Below the pieces are notes generated by a model, which worked only from the letters and a program-made list of their open reading frames with translations, was not told the origin of the DNA and did no database searches. Of a stretch of DNA of 5,567 bases, positions 1-5,512 are shown one piece after another (the stretch's first letter is position 1; every line of letters starts with the position of its first letter). Location: contig CALEIM010000061.1 of NCBI GenBank assembly GCA_937876395.1, positions 1-5,567 of the forward strand. The letters run 5' to 3'. The DNA comes from an uncultured Wenzhouxiangella sp. GTDB taxonomy: Bacteria; Pseudomonadota; Gammaproteobacteria; Xanthomonadales; Wenzhouxiangellaceae. Position numbers and translations under genes: made by a program.

Positions 1-1
1 C

Positions 2-199
2 ATGGCCACCCTGGACGGCGCCGATGCCCTGATCGTCATCACCGAATGGAACGAATTCCGCAGCCCGGATTTCCAGCTCGTCAAAGCCGAACTGAACCAG
101 CCGATCATTTTCGACGGCCGCAACCTCTACGACCCAGAACAGATGGCCGAACTCGGAATAGAACACCACCCCATCGGTCGCCCTACGGGGAACCCGTGA
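2..199 (+). CDS. ugd: UDP-glucose 6-dehydrogenase, C-terminal fragment (5' end outside window)
   Basis: The enzyme oxidises UDP-glucose to UDP-glucuronate using two NAD+ in the cytoplasm, supplying glucuronate for surface polysaccharides. Only the last 65 codons are visible. They form the end of the C-terminal UDP-binding domain, with the family signatures ADALIVITEWNEFRSPDF, IFDGRNLYDP and the terminal GIEHHPIGR, ending at TGA 197-199. The ATG at base 2 is an internal methionine, not the start; the reading frame continues off the left edge, since family members are usually about 430-460 residues. Related nucleotide-sugar dehydrogenases (for example UDP-ManNAc dehydrogenase) share the fold, but the TEWxEFRSPDF and FDGRNLYDP wording is typical of Ugd. 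The stop is followed by the 12-base word also found after pseB. Confidence 0.9.
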   Translation: MATLDGADALIVITEWNEFRSPDFQLVKAELNQPIIFDGRNLYDPEQMAELGIEHHPIGRPTGNP

Positions 200-207
200 A
201 CCAAAGC
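196..207 (+). repeat. 12-base word GTGAACCAAAGC, copy 1 (ugd stop junction)
   Basis: The word contains the ugd stop codon (TGA 197-199) and the first eight bases after it. An identical 12-mer lies at 3110-3121, where it holds the pseB stop codon in the same register. The identity ends at both sides (C versus T upstream, A versus C downstream). The identity is seen directly; any role as a recombination seam or gene-end remnant is inference. Confidence 0.6.
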
Positions 208-278
208 ATCCAGTTCGCCTGTTTTGACCGTCGCTTGAACAAAGCCGCCAGCGCAAATGGAATTAAAATCCTTGAACC
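200..278 (+). other. ugd to ABC-exporter intergenic gap with heptamer remnant
   Basis: This 79-bp gap separates the ugd stop from the apparent TTG start of the exporter. No terminator hairpin with a T-run is visible. The gap starts with the end of the 12-base word GTGAACCAAAGC (196-207) and ends in a short 7-bp tandem repeat (from 270). A possible tiny reading frame of 28 codons runs from GTG 196, overlapping the ugd stop as GTGA, to TGA 280-282, which overlaps the exporter TTG as TTGA. It has a GGGG run five bases upstream (187-190), but its peptide is not recognisable. A weak promoter-like pair (TTGAAC 235-240, TGGAAT 258-263) is too poor to call. Confidence 0.4.
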
Positions 279-290
279 TTGAACCCTGAC
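270..290 (+). repeat. Short heptamer tandem CCTTGAA (two exact copies plus one degenerate)
   Basis: Exact copies of CCTTGAA lie at 270-276 and 277-283, followed by CCCTGAC (284-290), which matches the unit at five of seven positions. The tract contains TGA in two of its frames and includes the apparent TTG start of the exporter (279-281). The period equals that of the longer CTTCCGA tract at the right end of the window, although the unit differs. Two copies can arise by chance, so this is a modest call; it does make the exact start of the downstream gene less certain. Confidence 0.5.
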
Positions 291-2105
291 TTCTCCGCAT
301 TTACCTTGCCCTCCAAACCCATCCTCCACCTGCTGCGCGATTTCATCCCACATATTTCGGGACGTCGGCGCAAGCAGTTTTTCCTGGTTCTGGTGCTGAT
401 GCTGGCCGGGGCGGCTGCGGAACTGATCACGCTCGGCGCGGTGATTCCGTTCATCGCGCTGATGGCCGACCCCAGCGCGGCGCTCGACTATCCGCTGCTG
501 CAACGCCTGTTCACTTCGCTGGGCTGGCAGTCAGCCGATTCCATCGTGCTGCCGATGACGCTGCTGTTTCTGCTGGTGGTGGCGGGCGCCACCGCGGTCC
601 GTCTGCTGCTGTTGTGGGTCAGCACGCGCTGGGTGTTCGCATTGGGCTACGATGTCGGCGTTTCCATGTACGCGCGCGTGCTCAACCAGCCCTACAGCTT
701 CCATATCACGCGCAACACCAGCGAAATCATCGCGGCGGTCAACAAGGTCCAGGCCGTGCTCAACGGCACCGTGCGCCCGATCATGGACGGCATCATTTCC
801 ACGGCTCTGGCGGTTGCCATCATCACCGCACTGATCCTGATTGAGCCGGTCGCCACCATCGCTGCCGCGGTGGTTTTCATCAGCCTGTATCTGATCATTT
901 CGGGTCTGACCCGCCTGAAGCTGCGGCTTAACGGAAAGCATATCGCCGCCGCCCAGACCCAGCGCATTCGCTGCGTTCAGGAAGGCCTGGGCAGCATTCG
1001 CGACGTGCTGCTCGACCACAGCCAGGCGCAGTACACCACCGATTACGCCCGAGCCGACCAGCGCCTGCGCCGTGCCCAGGCCAGCTCGCAGCTACTCAAG
1101 CGCACGCCCAGCTTCCTGATGCAGTCGCTGGCCATTGTCCTGATCGTCATCCTGGCCTACAGCTTTTCGCACCGCGACGGCGGCCTGATCGCTACCCTGC
1201 CGCTGCTCGGAGCGCTGGCGCTGGGTGCCCAGCGGCTCATTCCCCTGCTGCAGAAAATCTATGATGCCTGGGCCAGCCTGATCAGCAGCCACCAGATGTT
1301 TGTCGATGTGCTGGAGCTGCTGTCTTTGCCCGTTCCTCAAGCCACTACCAGAGAAACCCGGCGCCTGCCCTTTGAACACGAACTGCGCCTGGAAGGCGTG
1401 AGCTTCACCTATCCACAGACCGAAACCGGCGTCCTCAAGAACATTGACCTGGTCATTCCGCGCGGTTCGCGAGTCGGCATCGTCGGCCCTTCAGGGAGCG
1501 GCAAGTCCACCCTGGTTGATCTGATCATGACCTTGCTGGTACCTGATCAGGGCCGTCTGCTGGTAGATGGCACCCCGCTCGATGAACATAATCGCGCGAG
1601 CTGGCAAAACCATGTCTCGCACGTCCCCCAGCACATTTTCCTGGCCGATGCGAGCATTGCTGAAAACATCGCCATCGGCGTACCGCAAAAGAAAATAGAT
1701 CACGATCGGGTGGTTGAAGCCGCCCGCGCCGCGCGCATCCACGAGTTCATCGCAGCCCGCCAGCGCGGCTACGCCTCCCCGGTTGGCGAGCGCGGCATCC
1801 AGCTTTCCGGCGGCCAGCGCCAGCGCCTGGGGATTGCCCGCGCCATCTATCGTCAAGCCAGCGTACTGGTGCTGGACGAAGCCACCAGCGCGCTGGACAA
1901 CGACACCGAAACCTCGGTCATCAACTGCCTGGATGATCTCGGCGACGACCTGACCATCATCATGATCGCCCACCGCCTGACCACACTGTCGAGCTGCAAT
2001 CTGATCATCCAGCTTGATGCCGGTCGCGTCATCCAGACCGGCAGCTTCCAACAGATCATCGGCGAACCGGCCACAGCAACACAGCCAATCCATCAGGACC
2101 ACTGA
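279..2105 (+). CDS. ABC transporter, fused permease/ATPase, PglK/MsbA-like glycan exporter
   Basis: This 608-residue half-transporter would dimerise in the inner membrane and use ATP to export or flip a lipid-linked substrate, most likely a polyprenyl-diphosphate-linked oligosaccharide given the neighbours. The N-terminal half has hydrophobic segments at about 35-62, 88-118, 168-188, 190-210, 281-297 and 303-325. The nucleotide-binding domain (about 368-600) is complete: A-loop Y378, Walker A GPSGSGKST with K409, Q-loop Q451 (HVPQHIF), signature LSGGQ 509-513, Walker B VLVLDE with catalytic E534, and H-loop H565. The fused architecture and overall pattern resemble PglK rather than the two-gene Wzm/Wzt exporters, but a lipid or peptide substrate cannot be excluded. 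The start is uncertain: TTG 279 lies just after an in-frame TGA (273-275) and inside a heptamer repeat with no good ribosome binding site; TTG 306 is the main alternative. The gene ends three bases before the pseB ATG. Confidence 0.88.
   Translation: MNPDFSAFTLPSKPILHLLRDFIPHISGRRRKQFFLVLVLMLAGAAAELITLGAVIPFIALMADPSAALDYPLLQRLFTSLGWQSADSIVLPMTLLFLLVVAGATAVRLLLLWVSTRWVFALGYDVGVSMYARVLNQPYSFHITRNTSEIIAAVNKVQAVLNGTVRPIMDGIISTALAVAIITALILIEPVATIAAAVVFISLYLIISGLTRLKLRLNGKHIAAAQTQRIRCVQEGLGSIRDVLLDHSQAQYTTDYARADQRLRRAQASSQLLKRTPSFLMQSLAIVLIVILAYSFSHRDGGLIATLPLLGALALGAQRLIPLLQKIYDAWASLISSHQMFVDVLELLSLPVPQATTRETRRLPFEHELRLEGVSFTYPQTETGVLKNIDLVIPRGSRVGIVGPSGSGKSTLVDLIMTLLVPDQGRLLVDGTPLDEHNRASWQNHVSHVPQHIFLADASIAENIAIGVPQKKIDHDRVVEAARAARIHEFIAARQRGYASPVGERGIQLSGGQRQRLGIARAIYRQASVLVLDEATSALDNDTETSVINCLDDLGDDLTIIMIAHRLTTLSSCNLIIQLDAGRVIQTGSFQQIIGEPATATQPIHQDH
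2095..2098 (+). promoter_or_regulatory. Ribosome binding site of pseB (AGGA)
   Basis: AGGA lies inside the last codons of the exporter gene, ten bases before ATG 2109. It supports this ATG as the pseB start and implies that exporter and pseB are translated from the same message. Confidence 0.55.
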
Positions 2106-2108
2106 ACC

Positions 2109-3113
2109 ATGCTCAACGGAAAATCCCTGCTCATCACCGGCGGCACCGGCTCTTTCGGCAAAGCCTTCGTTGGCAGCGTGCTGCAGCGCTATCCGGATAT
2201 ACGCCGGCTGGTCATCTACTCCCGCGACGAACTCAAGCAGTTCGAGATGGCCCAGACCTTCGACCCAGCCGACTACAACGGCCTGCGCTACTTCATCGGC
2301 GACGTGCGCGACCAGGAAAGGCTCAAGCGCGCCATGGAAGGCATTGATATCGTCGTCCACGCCGCCGCGCTCAAGCAGGTGCCGGCCGCTGAATACAACC
2401 CCTTCGAGGCCATCAAGACCAACGTGCTCGGCGCCCAGAACGTCATCGAATGCGCACTGGACTGCGGCGTTGAGCGAGTGGTCGCCCTGAGCACCGACAA
2501 GGCCGCCGCTCCCATCAACCTGTACGGCGCCACCAAACTGTGCTCCGACAAACTGTTTACCGCCGCCAACAACATCCGCGGTGACCGCGATATTTGTTTT
2601 TCGGTGGTGCGCTACGGCAACGTCATGGGCAGCCGCGGTTCCGTCATTCCATTCTTTTTGGCACGACGGGAAACCGGCGTGCTGCCGATCACCGACCCGC
2701 GCATGACTCGCTTCAACATCAGCTTGCAAGAAGGCGTCGACATGGTCGTCTGGACCATTGAGCAGGCCAAGGGCGGCGAAATTTTCGTGCCGAAAATTCC
2801 CAGCTACCGGATCACCGACGTCGCCGAAGCCATCGGCCCGGAATGCGAAAAGCCGGTAGTCGGCATCCGCCCGGGCGAAAAAATTCACGAAGAAATGATC
2901 ACCGCCAGCGACAGCTACAACACCGTTGATCTCGGCAACTACTACGCCATCCTGCCGGTATCAGCCCGCTACAGCCGCCAGAGCTACTGCGAAAACAACG
3001 GCTGCAAACCGGTCGAACCGGGCTTTGCTTACAACAGTGGGACCAACCCTGAGTTTTTGAGCGTGGATGAATTGCGTGACCTGATTCGCCAGCACATACA
3101 GCCCGATCTGTGA
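2109..3113 (+). CDS. pseB: UDP-N-acetylglucosamine 4,6-dehydratase (inverting), PseB
   Basis: PseB dehydrates UDP-GlcNAc and inverts C5, giving UDP-2-acetamido-2,6-dideoxy-beta-L-arabino-hexos-4-ulose, the first step toward pseudaminic acid (established for the family). The protein has 334 residues, the normal length. It is an extended SDR with the NAD(P)-binding glycine motif GGTGSFG at 11-17, YSRDELKQFEM at 37-47, GDVRD at 64-68, HAAALKQVP at 84-92, the catalytic STDK motif with D130 and K131, and YGATK with Y139 and K143. SRGSVIPFF (175-183), FVPKIPS (226-232), the NYYAILP segment (277-283) and the C-terminal GFAYNSGTNPEFLS favour PseB over the related CapE/WbjB and FlmA-like enzymes. The ATG has an AGGA ten bases upstream and lies three bases after the exporter stop, so the two genes are probably co-transcribed. 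No pseC aminotransferase follows, which is unusual. Confidence 0.93.
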   Translation: MLNGKSLLITGGTGSFGKAFVGSVLQRYPDIRRLVIYSRDELKQFEMAQTFDPADYNGLRYFIGDVRDQERLKRAMEGIDIVVHAAALKQVPAAEYNPFEAIKTNVLGAQNVIECALDCGVERVVALSTDKAAAPINLYGATKLCSDKLFTAANNIRGDRDICFSVVRYGNVMGSRGSVIPFFLARRETGVLPITDPRMTRFNISLQEGVDMVVWTIEQAKGGEIFVPKIPSYRITDVAEAIGPECEKPVVGIRPGEKIHEEMITASDSYNTVDLGNYYAILPVSARYSRQSYCENNGCKPVEPGFAYNSGTNPEFLSVDELRDLIRQHIQPDL

Positions 3114-3121
3114 ACCAAAGC
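3110..3121 (+). repeat. 12-base word GTGAACCAAAGC, copy 2 (pseB stop junction)
   Basis: This is identical to 196-207 and in the same register relative to the stop codon (TGA 3111-3113 here). The exporter stop also reads TGAACC (2103-2108), but the similarity ends there. A reading frame starting at this GTG (3110) has no ribosome binding site and runs into the next gene in another frame, so it is not called. Confidence 0.6.
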
Positions 3122-3176
3122 CAACCGGGCTCTGAGTGGAAACTATATGCCGGCCGCATGAACAGGCTTTTGCCGA
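3114..3176 (+). other. pseB to PseG-like intergenic gap
   Basis: This 63-bp spacer begins with the remainder of the shared 12-base word. It contains a weak AGCC/GGCT pairing around 3118-3131 with no T-run, so it is not a convincing terminator. AGG at 3164-3166, ten bases before ATG 3177, is the likely ribosome binding site of the next gene. In canonical Pse loci pseC follows pseB; nothing resembling part of an aminotransferase is visible here. Confidence 0.4.
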
Positions 3177-4133
3177 ATGATTACGCTACTGTGCGATGCC
3201 ACACTCCAAACCGGCCTTGGCCACTTCATGCGCAGTGCGAGCCTTGCGCAGGCGATGGCCGAACAAGGCGTGCCAACTACTTTTATTGGTGAATTTCAGC
3301 CGCTGGCGCTTGAGCTGGCCACGCAACTTGGCATCGAGATAGAGCCGAGCACAGCCAGCATTGAACAGCGCGCCCGGCAACTACCGGCCGGAAGTCGGAT
3401 CATTATCGACAGCTACCAGTACGACCCGCAGACTCTTCCGACTGAACACCAATACGTGCTTATCGATGATTTCTGTTGTTTTGAGAACTACCCGGTTGCC
3501 GGCGTGGTGAACTTCACTATCAATGCCCGACAGTACGACTACATCAGTCGGGGCGCGGGCGCCCAGGCGCTCGGACCAGTTTTCTTTCTGCCCAACCCGA
3601 TGCTTGAGCGCTCTGTTGGCCCGCCTCGGGAAAATATCCGCAATATTCTGATAATCATCGGCAGTAGTGACCGGCACGGAATAACATCACGCATATTGGA
3701 TGCCCTGACAACAACGACAGCATACAATCTCCGCGTGATCAGAAACCATACCGAAGCACTTCAGAAGAACTTTCCGAAAGTCCAGTTTGTTCCACCGACG
3801 CATGATATCGGCGCTCATTACGACTGGTCCGATTTCTGTATCACCGGCGGCGGCCTGGCCAAGTACGAATGCGCCTGGATGGGCAAACCGGCAGCCGTCA
3901 TTTCGCAGACTGAAGCCGAGAATGCAGAAACCCGGCAATTTTCTTCCAGAAACTTGTGCTTTGATCTGGGCTTTGCCCAACAGTTGACTTCAGATCAAAT
4001 CGCTGATGGTCTGCGCGAAGTATTTGAAAATACCGAGCACCGCCGCGCAGCACACATAGCCTGCCTGTTCGATTTCACTCAGAACTCAGCCGGCCGGGCA
4101 GCCGCATTCACCAAACAGTGTCTGCAAACTTGA
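3177..4133 (+). CDS. Divergent PseG/SpsG-like nucleotide-sugar hydrolase (GT-B fold)
   Basis: PseG removes UDP from UDP-2,4-diacetamido-2,4,6-trideoxy-beta-L-altropyranose, the fourth step of the pseudaminic-acid pathway; the fold is related to MurG-type glycosyltransferases. In these 318 residues the N-terminal GLGHFMRSASLAQAM carries H16, matching the catalytic His of the GxGHxxR motif, with D7 upstream. IIIDSY (75-80), LIDDF (95-99) and VNFTINA (111-117) match the family's N-terminal domain. GGGLAKYECAWMGKPAAV (224-241) and AEN (247-249) match the UDP-binding C-terminal domain. Several consensus positions differ: the usual R-x-D near the N-terminus reads C6-D7, the GGTD-type loop reads GSSD (162-165), DHY reads DSY, and the Q that usually follows AEN is missing. 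A related hydrolase with another substrate is therefore possible. GC content looks lower than in the exporter gene. Confidence 0.72.
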   Translation: MITLLCDATLQTGLGHFMRSASLAQAMAEQGVPTTFIGEFQPLALELATQLGIEIEPSTASIEQRARQLPAGSRIIIDSYQYDPQTLPTEHQYVLIDDFCCFENYPVAGVVNFTINARQYDYISRGAGAQALGPVFFLPNPMLERSVGPPRENIRNILIIIGSSDRHGITSRILDALTTTTAYNLRVIRNHTEALQKNFPKVQFVPPTHDIGAHYDWSDFCITGGGLAKYECAWMGKPAAVISQTEAENAETRQFSSRNLCFDLGFAQQLTSDQIADGLREVFENTEHRRAAHIACLFDFTQNSAGRAAAFTKQCLQT

Positions 4134-4145
4134 AGCTGAAGCAAC

Positions 4146-4150
4146 AAGGA
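4146..4150 (+). promoter_or_regulatory. Ribosome binding site of the methyltransferase gene (AAGGA)
   Basis: AAGGA lies eight bases before ATG 4159 in the 25-bp gap after the PseG-like gene. It is the clearest ribosome binding site in the window and fixes the start of the methyltransferase. Confidence 0.65.
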
Positions 4151-4158
4151 TTCCTGAC

Positions 4159-4809
4159 ATGAAATCCGAACTGGAAAATCTTGCTATCCACTACAACCAA
4201 CTGGCCAAAGAACACGGCTACTCACCGCACGCGGTGCAGCAAAGTAGTATCGAAACCCAGGAGAAACGCCTGTCGGTATTGCTGGAAGGTTTTCCGGATT
4301 TTCATCAGAGCAAGATCCTTGATTTCGGCTGCGGAACAGGCCATCTGCTCAGACTTCTGAAAGACTCGGGCTTTACCGGCGAGTACGTCGGCTATGACAT
4401 TTCACAGCGTTTGATCGAAGTGGCGGTGGCCAATAATCCCGGCGGCAGGTTCGTATGTCAAAACATCCTGGAAGAACCGCCGGAAGAAAAATTCGATCTT
4501 GTTTTTATCAGCGGAGTTTTCAACAACGATATTGGCTGCAACGAAGAATTTCTGCGTCACGCTCTGACAAGCCTGTTCAACTGCACCAGAACCGGGCTGG
4601 CATTCAACTGCCTGAGCAGCTATGTCGATTTCCAGTCACCTGGGCTCTACTATTTCAGCCCAGTTGAAGTGTTTGATTTTTGCAAAAGCCGACTGACAAC
4701 CCACGTTGTGCTCCGCCACGACTACCAGATCAAGCCCAACGTGCTGCCGTTCGAATTCACCATTTATCTTCACAAAACTGCCCATCAGCCGGTTGCCAGT
4801 TTGAAATGA
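4159..4809 (+). CDS. Class I SAM-dependent methyltransferase (small-molecule or sugar type)
   Basis: The 216-residue protein has the Rossmann-like methyltransferase core. Motif I is ILDFGCGTG at 53-61 (SAM binding), the acidic residue ending strand 2 is D80 in YVGYDIS, and the strand-4 region is FDLVFISGVFNN at 112-123. A C-terminal segment (about 165-207) has alternating hydrophobic residues consistent with the last beta strands. The 50-residue N-terminal part (AIHYNQLAKEHGYSPHAV) resembles the substrate-covering helices of methyltransferases found in glycan and secondary-metabolite loci. Its target is unknown; methylation of a sugar hydroxyl or of an N-acyl substituent is inferred only from the neighbours. 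Its stop overlaps the next start as ATGA, so it is translationally coupled to the WbqC gene. It has the lowest GC seen in the window (about 42% in 4501-4560). Confidence 0.82.
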   Translation: MKSELENLAIHYNQLAKEHGYSPHAVQQSSIETQEKRLSVLLEGFPDFHQSKILDFGCGTGHLLRLLKDSGFTGEYVGYDISQRLIEVAVANNPGGRFVCQNILEEPPEEKFDLVFISGVFNNDIGCNEEFLRHALTSLFNCTRTGLAFNCLSSYVDFQSPGLYYFSPVEVFDFCKSRLTTHVVLRHDYQIKPNVLPFEFTIYLHKTAHQPVASLK

Positions 4810-5510
4810 CCAGCGTTGCGATCACCCAGCCAACCTACCTGCCGTGGCTGGGTTATTTTGAACAAATGGCCCGTGCAGATATCTTCGTATTTCTCGACAC
4901 CGTGCAGTTCACCAGACAGTCCTGGCAATCCCGCAATCGCATTCGAGACCGGGACGGACGCCTGATGTGGCTGTCAGTCCCGGTGGCAGCTCATCATCTT
5001 GATGATCGAATCTGCGAAATCCGCATTGCCGATCAGAAATCCAACTGGCAGCGCAAACACCTGAATTCCGTACGCACCTACCTGGGACGCACACCGCATA
5101 TTGAGCAGGTTTTGGACACCCTGCAAACAGGCTTCGATCTCCAGCATGAACGCCTGGCCGATCTGAACATCAGCCTGATCCAGCAAACCAGCAAGGCACT
5201 CGGACTGACACCACGTTTTCTGCGCGCCTCGGAACTGTCAGCAAGCGGCCAGCGCGCTGACTTATTGATGGCCATTTGCAAGGAACTGGACTGTGATCAG
5301 TACCTTGCCAACGCCGGCTCCAGAGCCTACCTGTCCCAGGAAGAAGCGCGTTTCCACGCCGAAGGCATAGCAATCGCCTATCAGCAGTGGGAGCACCCCA
5401 AATATCCCCAGCGAGGCAGCGGTTTCGTTCCCAACCTGTCCTGGGTTGACCCAGTCAGCTACCTTGGCTGGCACGGGAGTCTGAGGACTGAAACGCACGG
5501 ACGACTGTAG
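4806..5510 (+). CDS. WbqC family protein
   Basis: The 234-residue protein matches the WbqC-like family, found in O-antigen and other glycan clusters but without a settled biochemical activity. Family signatures in order are ITQPTYLPWLGYFEQM (6-21), ADIFVFLDTVQFTRQSWQSRNRI (24-46), WLSVPV (55-60), W81 to H85 (WQRKH), Y92, YLANAGSRAYL (166-176, where family members often have YLSGxxxxxYL), HPKYPQ (197-202) and GFVPNLS (206-212). The ending WVDPVSYLGWHGSLR departs somewhat from the usual SxxDLLFNxG pattern but keeps a D and a later G, so it looks divergent rather than frameshifted. The start at 4806 is chosen because homology begins at once and because it overlaps the methyltransferase stop; a longer frame from 4680 adds 42 residues that lie inside the upstream gene. 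TAG 5508-5510 is followed two bases later by a heptamer repeat. Confidence 0.88.
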   Translation: MTSVAITQPTYLPWLGYFEQMARADIFVFLDTVQFTRQSWQSRNRIRDRDGRLMWLSVPVAAHHLDDRICEIRIADQKSNWQRKHLNSVRTYLGRTPHIEQVLDTLQTGFDLQHERLADLNISLIQQTSKALGLTPRFLRASELSASGQRADLLMAICKELDCDQYLANAGSRAYLSQEEARFHAEGIAIAYQQWEHPKYPQRGSGFVPNLSWVDPVSYLGWHGSLRTETHGRL

Positions 5511-5512
5511 GT

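Noticed and set aside
235..263. Promoter-like pair TTGAAC (235-240) and TGGAAT (258-263) with a 17-bp spacer before the exporter.
   Set aside because: Only four of six matches in each box, and it would leave an almost leaderless message; such pairs are frequent by chance.
531..1019. A 162-residue - strand frame opposite the exporter membrane domain.
   Set aside because: It is rich in Q, D, H and R, has no recognisable motif, and is fully covered by a well-supported gene in another frame.
1491..2888. A 465-residue open frame on the - strand opposite the exporter and pseB.
   Set aside because: It spans two clear genes on the other strand, has low-complexity composition rich in D, G, A and V, and shows no recognisable domain; it is a GC-driven shadow frame.
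3118..3131. AGCC/GGCT inverted repeat after pseB as a terminator.
   Set aside because: A four-base stem without a following T-run, located between genes that appear to be co-transcribed.
3110..3292. A 60-residue frame starting at the GTG that overlaps the pseB stop.
   Set aside because: No ribosome binding site, no recognisable domain, and it runs into the PseG-like gene in a different frame.
4680..4805. A 42-residue N-terminal extension of the WbqC frame.
   Set aside because: It overlaps the methyltransferase by 130 bp, has no family similarity, and the ATGA-coupled ATG at 4806 begins exactly where the homology begins.
5455..5510. Frameshift at the end of WbqC, because the usual SxxDLLFNxG ending is not exact.
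   Set aside because: The neighbouring + frame checked soon meets a stop and gives no better match, and the called frame keeps the D, a later G and a plausible length, so divergence is the simpler reading.
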